Assembly: GCA_002730735.1 (NCBI GenBank)
Contig: PCAU01000003.1
Location: 13,728 to 77,727, forward strand
DNA from: Acidobacteriota bacterium
GTDB taxonomy: Bacteria > Acidobacteriota > Vicinamibacteria > Vicinamibacterales > UBA823
Length of the DNA stretch: 64,000 nt
Direction: 5' to 3'
In this document: positions 8,122-15,562 of the stretch, piece after piece
Position numbering within the stretch: the stretch's first letter is position 1
Layout: each line of letters begins with the position of its first letter
Position numbers and translations under genes: made by a program
The notes under the pieces: generated by a model
Database searches by the model: none
The model's input: only the letters and a program-made list of their open reading frames with translations
What the model was told of the DNA's origin: nothing

Positions 8122-9341
8122 TCGACCGTTACCTTGGCAATACGCACCTGGGATGAACCCTCACGCGTGTAAGCTTCCGTCCAAGTCACATAGATGTCAC
8201 CACCAAAAACCGCCATCCTTGGAAAGCCACTGGCGCGGCCAGAACCAGTATGCGCGATCGGGTGGGACGGACTAGGTCCGCCTGAAGGCGACACCCGCCT
8301 GAGCTTCACGGCACCCTCGCCTCCTTCACCACGCTCAAGCCAAGTCATAACCGTCGCACCACCGAGCATCTCGATGTCGACACGGCCCACAGGATGCCCA
8401 TCATCGACCCGAATTACTTCGCTGAAACTGGCCCCACTGTCACGTGAGAATTTCGCCTGAACACGCGGTTCACCACCAGACGCACTAAACCAGCCCACGG
8501 CCAAGCGGTTGCCATCAGCCACCACCTGCGGGCCGTTGACCGGACACCCCGGGATCTTCCATCCGTCCTCGTGTAGCGTGACCGGTTCGGTCCAGGTGCC
8601 ATCGGCAAACCGCACAACACTGATGTCCCGGATTTCTTCAGATGAACGATCGCGGTAGGCGATGAGCAGACCGTCAGCCGTTCGTGTCATGCCCGTCTGA
8701 CAGCACTCGCAGATCCGGCCATCAAGCTGGTGTTCAGCCTGGAATTCCCCATCCGCGAAGGTCGTAAACATCAACGACATCTCGTTGTCACGAGCACCCT
8801 TACGAAACTTCCGTCCGTCCAGCCAGACCCCGGCGAAGCCCGACTTCCCGTACTCAGTCAGCGAGACAAAACCATGTTCGCTCAACGTTCCATCACGATG
8901 CGGCCGCCGGGGGGCACCCCAAGTCGTTCCTCCATCATCGGAGACTGACATCCAGATATCGTACTGGTAGGTTCCGTTGGCCGCCTTCTCAAGCCAATGC
9001 GCAGCCAGCCGGTTATCCGCAAACGGAAGCATTGACCCAAAATCGGCCCAATTCGCAAAAAACGCAGCAGAGGTGTGAATCGTTAGAGGCTCACTAAACG
9101 TTTGCCCATCCCACATGGCAAAACGGAACGCATGACCCTCATCATGCGATTCGAGCCAACTCAAGTAGAGTCCCGTGTCAGACGCTACGAGATTTCCGGT
9201 GAGACTAGAGCCGGGTGCAGGCGACACCAGTGGTTCAACCGTGAACGGCTGTTGGGCCCTTACCGGGGCAAGCGCGAAACTAACAACGGTTATGCCGAGA
9301 ACCGAGGCCCAAACGTGTGGACGAGAAAAGTCGAAGACCAT
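8118..9341 (-). CDS. Secreted BNR/sialidase-like beta-propeller protein
   Basis: 407 residues from the ATG at 9341, which starts directly before a signal sequence ending APVRA; the open frame extends 14 codons upstream from a GTG. Asp-box motifs (SDDGGTTWGAP, SRDSGASFSEV) mark a six-bladed sialidase-type propeller, but I do not see a complete sialidase catalytic set, so a glycosidase activity is not claimed. A Cys-rich spot RICECCQTG and a later GCPVNGP are notable given the thioredoxin gene fused by a 4-nt overlap downstream. The gene lies 45 bp after the MATE stop codon. Confidence 0.7.
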   Translation of the reverse strand: MVFDFSRPHVWASVLGITVVSFALAPVRAQQPFTVEPLVSPAPGSSLTGNLVASDTGLYLSWLESHDEGHAFRFAMWDGQTFSEPLTIHTSAAFFANWADFGSMLPFADNRLAAHWLEKAANGTYQYDIWMSVSDDGGTTWGAPRRPHRDGTLSEHGFVSLTEYGKSGFAGVWLDGRKFRKGARDNEMSLMFTTFADGEFQAEHQLDGRICECCQTGMTRTADGLLIAYRDRSSEEIRDISVVRFADGTWTEPVTLHEDGWKIPGCPVNGPQVVADGNRLAVGWFSASGGEPRVQAKFSRDSGASFSEVIRVDDGHPVGRVDIEMLGGATVMTWLERGEGGEGAVKLRRVSPSGGPSPSHPIAHTGSGRASGFPRMAVFGGDIYVTWTEAYTREGSSQVRIAKVTVE

Positions 9342-9386
9342 ACTTAAAGTGTCAGATATGTGTTGGGTAGAATCATAACCCACCCC

Positions 9387-10802
9387 CTAAGCGGGGGTTG
9401 GGTCAATGTCAACTCGGATATTGCGCCACTTGCCCTGCTGAAATCGCAAGACGCTCAATACACAGCGGGTCACGTGTCCAAACACGATCGCCAGCCAAAT
9501 GTCACTTGCCTCAAGTCCTCGAATCGATTGAACGATGAAACAAAGCCCAACCGGTATGATGACCTGCGACAGAATCGAGATGTAAAGTGGTCCTCTCGTG
9601 TCACCGGTGCCCTGTAACGCACCAGTAAAAGTCATCGCCACTGTGACGAAAAGCCCAGAAATTGCCAAATAGCCAAGGAGTTGCCGACCTAACACCAACA
9701 CCGGCCCGTCAGTCATGCCGAACACCGCCAGGAGTGCTTCGGGAACTAAGACAAACGCCGCACCAATGACACTCGCTAAACCAAGACCATAACCAGCGGC
9801 GACCCGCGCGGACCGAGCGCTGCGCTGCGGTCGGGCAGCCCCTAGGTTTTGACCAGCCATAGCTGATGCCGCTCCCATTAACCCCACTGACGTCCAGGTG
9901 ATGAACGAAAAGAGCTGCGTATAACCAACCGAATAGGCAGCTTGCGCCTCAGCACTGACGCTCAAACCACCGATAAACCGGAGCATCATCAGACCGCCGA
10001 TGTTCATTACAATCCCCTGAAAACCAGCAGGCAGTCCAAACCTGAAGAGTGAGCGGATGATCCTAAGGTCGGGTTTGTAGGTCATCGTGCCAGAAAATTG
10101 GATGACTAGGCGGTTCGATGCGAGCAAATATAGAAACACTAGACCCACTACGCCACTCGCGATCACCGTGCCCATCGCTGCACCACGCGTACCGAACGAC
10201 GGGATTGGACCAACACCCCGGATTAACGCGACACTGAGGATTACGTTGAGCGCAGTCATTAGGATTCCAAGTCGCATCGGGGTCTTCGCATCACCTGCAG
10301 CACGTAATGCCCCACTAAAAAGGAAAAACATGAGCATCCCAATACTGAAGACAAACATGATCCGGATATACGGCAGTGCCTCTAGCTGCACCTCAGGTGC
10401 CGCATTAATGAGACGTAGCAGCGATGGAGCGAAGTAATAGCCGAAGGGAGCAAGGACGCCGAAAGCTAGCGCGAGTGAAACAACAAACGCCTGGTATACC
10501 GAACGGTTAACTCTGTCGTGGTCACCGGCACCTGCAAAACGGGCTACCAACACTCCCATTCCAGTAAAGATCGAAGCCACAAAGACAATGACCAGGATAA
10601 AGATCTGCATACTGACACCGATCGCAGCATTGCCGATATGACCCACGTAGTTTCCGACCATCGCTTGATCGATGACGCCTTGGAGTCCACCAATCATGTT
10701 CTGTAACATCGTCGGCCAAGCGAGTCGCCACACGGCGAGACCGAGCGGTCCCTCAATGATCCGTCGATCGAACGTTTTCGTGGGTCTTGTCGTGTCGGTC
10801 AT
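9387..10802 (-). CDS. MATE-family multidrug/metabolite exporter
   Basis: 471 residues, almost entirely hydrophobic, with about 12 predicted membrane helices in two similar halves. Segments PTMLQNMIGGLQGVIDQAMVG and GAASAMAGQNLGAARPQRS are typical of MatE domains (NorM/DinF class). The protein would extrude cationic compounds by Na+ or H+ antiport in the inner membrane. It is the first gene of a minus-strand group with the BNR propeller and TlpA thioredoxin. No clear ribosome-binding site precedes the ATG. The substrate is unknown. Confidence 0.9.
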   Translation of the reverse strand: MTDTTRPTKTFDRRIIEGPLGLAVWRLAWPTMLQNMIGGLQGVIDQAMVGNYVGHIGNAAIGVSMQIFILVIVFVASIFTGMGVLVARFAGAGDHDRVNRSVYQAFVVSLALAFGVLAPFGYYFAPSLLRLINAAPEVQLEALPYIRIMFVFSIGMLMFFLFSGALRAAGDAKTPMRLGILMTALNVILSVALIRGVGPIPSFGTRGAAMGTVIASGVVGLVFLYLLASNRLVIQFSGTMTYKPDLRIIRSLFRFGLPAGFQGIVMNIGGLMMLRFIGGLSVSAEAQAAYSVGYTQLFSFITWTSVGLMGAASAMAGQNLGAARPQRSARSARVAAGYGLGLASVIGAAFVLVPEALLAVFGMTDGPVLVLGRQLLGYLAISGLFVTVAMTFTGALQGTGDTRGPLYISILSQVIIPVGLCFIVQSIRGLEASDIWLAIVFGHVTRCVLSVLRFQQGKWRNIRVDIDPTPA

Positions 10803-11175
10803 TCAGCGGACACCAGCAGCAGACATCAACCGCGGGAAATCTCTAGTGGAACGTCAGAGGCTTCAAAAAACACTAAACAGCGTCCACCCATCCGCCCATC
10901 ATGCCATAGACAGGGCTACAGCAGTGGGCCATCCCCTTCGGTCCGAACAAAGTCGACAAAGCGGATTGACACCCTCTACCTACCCCGTTATCTCCAAGCT
11001 GAGACAACGGGGCTTTCCGAACCAGCGTGAAGGACCAAGATGCCGAGGCTTATCCTCTCTACAACAGATTTTGCGGTTAAGATAGGTTTGGGCTTGGATC
11101 ACTGAAAGCTCTGCTAATATTTATTTTCTGCAGTGCTGATGTCCGGCACTGTGAATCAAGAAACGAGGACGGAAA
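10803..11175. other. Divergent intergenic region between MATE exporter and DsrE-like gene
   Basis: No convincing gene in 373 bp. On the plus strand there is an 11-bp interrupted hairpin at 10983-11012 (CCCCGTT/AACGGGG plus TCTC/GAGA). A possible promoter for the DsrE-like gene is TTGGAT (11094-11099) with TAATAT (11115-11120), spacer 15 bp, which is short. Between this and the start codon lies an inverted repeat CAGTGC/GCACTG (11131-11136 and 11146-11151) that could be an operator or a leader hairpin. Confidence 0.4.
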
Positions 11176-11763
11176 ATGATGAAACAACGGACCGGAATGA
11201 TGAGAATTCTGGGTATGTTTGCGATGAACCTAGCTGTGGGGTTGCTCGTGGCCGGACCAGTCGACGCACAGAACACCCGCAACGACCTGCACGATGGTCC
11301 GCTCATCGAAGGGTTCGGGCGGCACGTTGACCTACCGAACGCCGATTTCGTCATGCGCACCGACGACAACATCTATAAAGTGGCTTTTGAGATCTTTCAG
11401 CCGCTGAACGCTCCAGAACGGCCCCACATGCGTCTAGAGGCAGCCGCACGTTTCATGAACATGCATGCTCATGCCGGGATCCCCCAAGAAAACTTACAAG
11501 TGAAACTGGTGTTGCACGGTGGAGGCACGCGGGCGGCAATGACAAACGAGGCGTATCAGGAACGCTACGAGATGGACAACCCAAGCTTGCCGTTACTTGA
11601 GGCACTCTCGGATGCCGGAGTCGAGATCTTTCTTTGTGAGCAATCGCGCGTTCTCAGTGGCCTCGATGCCAATGAAGTGTCGGCGCCTGTCAAGAGTGCC
11701 TTGTCGGCAATGACCGCCGTCGTAACGTTGCAGGCAGACGGCTATCAGTTCCTGACCTACTAA
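11176..11763 (+). CDS. Periplasmic DsrE/DsrF-like protein (COG1416 type)
   Basis: 195 residues; GAGGACGG lies about 4 nt before the ATG. A signal peptide (about 1-30, ending VDAQ) is followed by a DsrE-like fold: YKVAFEIFQP, ARFMNMHAHAGI, LQVKLVLHGGGTRAAM and VEIFLCEQSRVLSGL with a single conserved Cys, ending in LQADGYQFLTY. Cytoplasmic DsrE proteins carry sulfur, but the exported COG1416 group has no settled function. The next gene encodes a diheme cytochrome c, so a link to periplasmic sulfur redox chemistry is possible but unproven. Confidence 0.75.
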   Translation: MMKQRTGMMRILGMFAMNLAVGLLVAGPVDAQNTRNDLHDGPLIEGFGRHVDLPNADFVMRTDDNIYKVAFEIFQPLNAPERPHMRLEAAARFMNMHAHAGIPQENLQVKLVLHGGGTRAAMTNEAYQERYEMDNPSLPLLEALSDAGVEIFLCEQSRVLSGLDANEVSAPVKSALSAMTAVVTLQADGYQFLTY

Positions 11764-11977
11764 AACTCAAATGGAGACAACCTGATGAATCGGACGGCAT
11801 CTGGCTGATGCAAGCGGGCACTAACCGCGCTCATATTATGATCATACGTCCGTAAGAGAATTCTTGTCGCCACACAGAGGGGTTGCTCGACCGCATCTCC
11901 TTCTAGTCCGAACGTGAAATGGACCTTAATGACCTCGCCTGCCAAGAGGTGTGCGCTATAGTGGAAGCGGGGCGCCG

Positions 11978-13078
11978 ATGACGCAAATCACAAGACGGGG
12001 TGTGGCTACGATGGTAGTCATTCTCCCGCTGACCACCGCGCTTGGATGCTCGGCACCTTCAAGAGAATCGGTTCCTCCTGCTGTCGAAGTACCACGGATA
12101 CCCCAAACCGGCGAGTTCGGCCCAGCATCTCACACTTACGAACTGGTTGGCCCATTGGTACCGAAGACCACGACGATGGTCACGGCCTGGGACCTCCCCC
12201 AGAACCCTCTGTCCGACCCCGCGCTCGACATACGCCAGGACGCCGACCTGATCCGCCAAGGGTTTCAGTTGTTCACCAATACCCCAGAGGCAACGCCTCG
12301 CTTTACGGCAAGTGGCATGACATGCGCTAACTGCCACCTGAATCAGGGCCAGCGCGAGTTGGCGTTACCGCTCGTCGGCACATCCGGCATGTTTCCCGAA
12401 TACAACAACCGCGCAGGCCGAAACTTCAGCTTGGAAGACCGGATTGTGGGATGTTTCTATCGCAGTCAGAACGCTGTGCATGGACCGGATAACGGTGGCC
12501 TTGCAGTCGCACGCTCAGGGGCAGTGCCCTCGCCCCACAGTGTTAACACGGACACACTCGTTCTCCCCAACGTTGATTCTCAAGAAGTCATCGCGCTTGC
12601 CGCATATCTACGGTATTTGTCTGAGGGCTACACCCCTGGTGAAGACCCTCCGTGGCGAAAAAAGAATCGGATTCTTCGCGAGAACCTTCTGCCAATCGAC
12701 GCGTTGGACCCACAACGTGGAGAAGCAATCTATACCGAACTGTGCGTGAACTGCCACGGTCCAGAAGGCCAGGGCGTGCAGGTCGGTGATAAGAAGGCGG
12801 GACCGTTGTGGGGACCACGGTCGTGGAACGATGGCGCCGGAATGGCCCGTTTCTATACGCTTGCCGGCTTCGTTCGTTACGCGATGCCCTATCTCGACCC
12901 TGGTAGCCTCAGCGATGAAGACGCGCAACACGTCTCTGCATTCATTATTTCAAAGCCGCGCCCATCCTATCCGTACAAGAACGAAGACTACCAAGTTGAA
13001 CCGCTACCGGTCGACGCAGCGTTCTACGGTCTTGACAACGCCGAAGCCGTGTCCAGCCACCCGCAGCAGCAGCCCTAG
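11978..13078 (+). CDS. Diheme cytochrome c lipoprotein, TsdA/SoxA-like
   Basis: 366 residues from the ATG at 11978; a GTG start at 11951 would overlap a TATAGT box (11957-11962). The N-terminus is a lipoprotein signal with TALGC (Cys24). Two heme sites are present: CANCH (Cys116-His120) and CVNCH (Cys256-His260). Between them the segment PEYNNRAGRNFSLEDRIVGCFYRS matches the first domain of thiosulfate dehydrogenase (TsdA)/SoxA-like cytochromes, where this loop carries the extra ligand Cys. It would pass electrons in the periplasm, possibly oxidising or reducing a sulfur compound. The DsrE-like gene lies upstream on the same strand. Other diheme dehydrogenase subunits are an alternative. Confidence 0.8.
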   Translation: MTQITRRGVATMVVILPLTTALGCSAPSRESVPPAVEVPRIPQTGEFGPASHTYELVGPLVPKTTTMVTAWDLPQNPLSDPALDIRQDADLIRQGFQLFTNTPEATPRFTASGMTCANCHLNQGQRELALPLVGTSGMFPEYNNRAGRNFSLEDRIVGCFYRSQNAVHGPDNGGLAVARSGAVPSPHSVNTDTLVLPNVDSQEVIALAAYLRYLSEGYTPGEDPPWRKKNRILRENLLPIDALDPQRGEAIYTELCVNCHGPEGQGVQVGDKKAGPLWGPRSWNDGAGMARFYTLAGFVRYAMPYLDPGSLSDEDAQHVSAFIISKPRPSYPYKNEDYQVEPLPVDAAFYGLDNAEAVSSHPQQQP

Positions 13079-13090
13079 CAGGCGCGCTCC

Positions 13091-13126
13091 AAAAAAAAGC
13101 TGGAGGCCGTCCAGACGACCCCCAGC
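13091..13126 (-). terminator. Rho-independent terminator of the TPR gene at 13156
   Basis: A long hairpin (13099-13110 with 13115-13126, two mismatches, 4-nt loop) is followed on the minus strand by eight T residues (A run at 13091-13098). It lies about 30 bp beyond the stop codon at 13156. Confidence 0.8.
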
Positions 13127-13155
13127 GATACCCAACAATTTCACACTCAGAACGA

Positions 13156-14127
13156 TTACTGCGGTCGGATTTTCGAAAGTAAATCCAAGGCCTGTCTCTT
13201 CTGTGCCGAGTCATTCGGGGAAAGCTCAACGAACCTTTCAAAATCGTCAGCCGCCGGGTCGTAGTTCTCTTCTTCGCCGTCAGCCAACTGTCGATTGGCC
13301 TGCACCCGAGCCATCCCCCGGTAGTAATACGGCAACGCGGTACGTGACGACCGCCTAATCGCAACGTCTAGAACCCGAATCGCATGGCCATATTCCTCAC
13401 GCTCCATCAGCGTGTTCGCACTGAGGTCGATAAACGCCGCCATCCAATCGCTAGGTAACGGCCGACCGAGCCCATTAACGTAGCCATGCATCCGCTGATA
13501 CTGACCCGCATCACCAGCCAACATCATCGCCTGAATCCCAATCTCGACCGGAAGCCCTGGTTCCGCCGGCGGCGCCACATCGGCCCACCACGCAAGCATG
13601 GCGTCATATTCATCCATTGCCTGTGGCAAATTACCCTCCGCCTTGTAAGTCTCCGCGACCGCGCCATGCAGATTCACGTTGTTCGGAAGAGAGAAAAGAA
13701 GCATCTGGTACTTTTCCCGTGCGCCACTATAATTGCGCGCTGCGGTATCCACCGCCGCCTGGGAAACCAGGTCCTGCATAGCCGGAAGCACGAACTCAAG
13801 GTCTTCGTTGCCACGCGGGAGAACCTCAATTTCACGCTGGGAAATAATGTATCCAAGGTGGGTTCCGTTGACGGTGATCTGCCACATCCCGGGCTTCAAA
13901 TCATCAAGGTCGAAATCGCCGTCGCCACCGGCAAATTCCTGGTTCGGCCCCGTACCGGTTTCCAGGTAGACCGCTGTGACTGTGCTACCGGACAAGCCCT
14001 CTCCCGCAGGGTTGGTCACCGTGCCGTCCAAATCGATCCGTCCCTTCCAATCTTGACCGTTGACCGCCACTGGCACTGCCAACACAACAGACAGGACGAC
14101 CATCCACCGTAACGCGTAATCCTTCAC
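13156..14127 (-). CDS. Secreted carboxypeptidase-regulatory/TPR protein (paralogue 1)
   Basis: 323 residues from a GTG at 14127; the open frame continues upstream to 14238 but only this start places the signal peptide (KDYALRWMVVLSVVLAVPVA) at the N-terminus, and GGGGGGG lies just before it. Residues 25-115 form a Cna-B/carboxypeptidase-regulatory-like beta-sandwich (DGTVTNPAGEGLSGSTVTAV...GDFDLDDLKPGMWQITV). The rest is helical TPR-like (YSGAREKYQMLLFSLPNN, ALPYYYRGMARVQ). Two paralogues of the same layout lie at 20888 and 22042. Such proteins are common in Acidobacteriota and may act as periplasmic scaffolds. A strong terminator follows at 13091-13126. Confidence 0.75.
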   Translation of the reverse strand: MKDYALRWMVVLSVVLAVPVAVNGQDWKGRIDLDGTVTNPAGEGLSGSTVTAVYLETGTGPNQEFAGGDGDFDLDDLKPGMWQITVNGTHLGYIISQREIEVLPRGNEDLEFVLPAMQDLVSQAAVDTAARNYSGAREKYQMLLFSLPNNVNLHGAVAETYKAEGNLPQAMDEYDAMLAWWADVAPPAEPGLPVEIGIQAMMLAGDAGQYQRMHGYVNGLGRPLPSDWMAAFIDLSANTLMEREEYGHAIRVLDVAIRRSSRTALPYYYRGMARVQANRQLADGEEENYDPAADDFERFVELSPNDSAQKRQALDLLSKIRPQ

Positions 14128-14265
14128 GTTAACCCCCCCAAAAACCGAAAGTTTTCTTGGCCCCCTGGACTCCCAAGGGACAGACCACGACCAATTATAA
14201 TTGACTCGTAAAGCGGTGGTAAACCCTGTGTTCATCAAAAGCCTAGGTAGTAGAAGTTAGCGCGC

Positions 14266-14457
14266 TCAGGGCGAGACATCTACTTGCACATGGGCGTTCG
14301 TCCAGCAACATTGGAATCCGCCTCTGGTGCCAGATGAATCGTTCGCCTGTGCTCGTAGGATATATACACCTGGGGGCGCTAAAGGTAACGGTCGTACCGG
14401 TCTCACCGGTTGCCTCGTCGGTTTCCGGTCGGGGTTGAATCGCTAAGTGTATGCGCC
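14266..14457 (-). pseudogene. Frameshifted C-terminal relic of an FQCCWTN-type secreted protein
   Basis: Read on the minus strand, one frame encodes TGETGTTVTFSAP and then runs into a five-C run (14372-14376); one frame over, the text continues PGVYILRAQANDSSG, then GGFQCCWTNAHVQVDVSP and a stop (14266-14268). Removing one C joins the two parts into TFSAPGVYILRAQANDSSG. I recognise this ending (TFSAPG-Y-LR-ANDSSG...FQCCWTN) from a conserved family of large secreted acidobacterial proteins. Only about 60 residues remain, there is no start codon, and the intact gene at 14472 abuts it. A sequencing error could explain the frameshift but not the missing N-terminal part. Confidence 0.6.
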
Positions 14458-14471
14458 GGAAGTCGAACGAA

Positions 14472-15275
14472 CTAGGATGAAACCCACCTTTTCATCTGCC
14501 TCTCATCCTCACTCTGACCGCGAAACGGACGCGTTAGAAACAGGCCCATCTTCTTAAACGCCTTTGCAGTTGAAACACTCACTTTCGCAACACCCTTGGC
14601 AACCGACGTGCTCACTTTCGCAACGCCCTTGGCGACCGTGGTGCTCCCTTTCGCAACGCCCTTGGCGACCGTGGTGCCCCCTTTCGCAACGCCCTTGGCG
14701 ACCGTGGTGCCCCCTTTCGCAACGCCCTTTCCGACTGCATTAACCGGACGGGCTAAAACTCTCCACCTAGACGGGTCATCAGCAAATGAGTCGAACTCGC
14801 TGACCGGAGGAATCAGCGGTCCGATAGTCGACAGAGCGTCCCGAGTCGGCCAGCGCGCGGCAGGCCGGTGAGCCACCAGCCTCTCATCAAGCACTGGGCC
14901 AGGTGGCACGATCTCGTGAGGCGCCCACTCAATCGCAACCGGCGAAAGAACTCTTGGGGACAAAACCGACTGAAGGGGGCTTGGAGGCGGCGGGGGGACC
15001 ACAATGCCTTCGATCGACGGGTGCGGAAGACCTTCCCGGCCATCAGCCGATGTCGTGGGACCAAGCCCGAGCACAGCAGGCAGAGCTGACAAAGCCCGGT
15101 CGACCACCACGGGTGGCAGCGTGGCCAACACCGTTACTGTACCGGCGAGCAGGACAACCCACCCAAGCAGGGACACCCTGGAACCACGCCGTTTCCGCGA
15201 ACCGTCTCGATTCAGCATCCTTGGAGGAAAAACGCCTACCCGTATTATCGGAAAGGATACACGAAGCCGTAGCAC
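14472..15275 (-). CDS. Single-pass membrane protein with 11-residue VAKG repeats
   Basis: 267 residues from a GTG at 15275; an ATG at 15218 (residue 20) is an equally good start, and neither has a clear ribosome-binding site. A basic stretch (RDGSRKRRGSR) precedes one membrane helix (about residues 36-55, LGWVVLLAGTVTVLATL). A Pro-rich linker follows (VVPPPPPSP, PPGP). Residues about 178-245 consist of 11-residue repeats of the type GGTTVAKGVAK (five to six copies, the last ones degenerate), then a basic tail. No known domain is recognised. The periodicity suits an amphipathic 11/3 helix that could lie on a membrane. The gene lies between the relic at 14266 and the TonB-dependent receptor. 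Confidence 0.6.
   Translation of the reverse strand: MLRLRVSFPIIRVGVFPPRMLNRDGSRKRRGSRVSLLGWVVLLAGTVTVLATLPPVVVDRALSALPAVLGLGPTTSADGREGLPHPSIEGIVVPPPPPSPLQSVLSPRVLSPVAIEWAPHEIVPPGPVLDERLVAHRPAARWPTRDALSTIGPLIPPVSEFDSFADDPSRWRVLARPVNAVGKGVAKGGTTVAKGVAKGGTTVAKGVAKGSTTVAKGVAKVSTSVAKGVAKVSVSTAKAFKKMGLFLTRPFRGQSEDERQMKRWVSS
14583..14733. repeat. 33-bp tandem repeat inside the VAKG protein gene
   Basis: Units of exactly 33 bp begin at 14583, 14616, 14649, 14682 and 14715 (plus-strand view, each starting TTTCGCAAC); the first two differ at several bases, the next two are nearly identical, and the last is partial. A more degenerate unit precedes at about 14550. Each unit encodes one 11-residue repeat. 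Confidence 0.95.
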
Positions 15276-15500
15276 AAAAAAAGAAAACGATTGAACTCAG
15301 AAAACTGACGAAAACCTTAGTGTATTTCCTTTTTCCCTCCGGTCCCCTCCTGCTCGAAGACCAGAAACGCCACCCGGATACCGCTTTGGCTACCCTCAGC
15401 ACCAGCGGGATTCTGAAGCACCCCAGCCGTGCACCCAAGCCGACATGCTGCTACCGAACGCACGGTCAACCGTCCACATCGGTTGATTGTGTGCTGCAGA

Positions 15501-15541
15501 AAAAAACGGGGCGGGCTGGGAACATCCCAGCCCGCCCCGTT
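15501..15541 (-). terminator. Strong terminator of the TonB-dependent receptor gene
   Basis: A perfect 14-bp stem (15507-15520 with 15526-15539), extended by two A-T pairs, with loop AACAT, is followed on the minus strand by a run of T residues (A run 15501-15506). It lies about 20 bp past the stop codon at 15563. Confidence 0.95.
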
Positions 15542-15562
15542 GGTGTCTACCCTAAGCTCGCC

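Noticed and set aside
8118-9341. Sialidase activity for the BNR protein
   Set aside because: Asp boxes only indicate the propeller; the Arg triad, Tyr and Asp catalytic residues were not identified.
10966-10994. TTGACA with TATCTC, 17-bp spacer, before the DsrE-like gene
   Set aside because: The -10 is poor, the start would be about 175 nt away, and it overlaps a hairpin; TTGGAT/TAATAT nearer the gene is as likely.
11760-11945. 61-residue open frame on the minus strand (MAGEVIKVHFTFGLEGD...)
   Set aside because: It has no recognisable family, no ribosome-binding site, and begins against the DsrE gene end; kept as possible chance or relic.
14583-14733. Regular 33-bp repeats resembling a CRISPR array
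   Set aside because: The units are contiguous with no spacers and lie in frame inside a gene, giving an 11-residue protein repeat.
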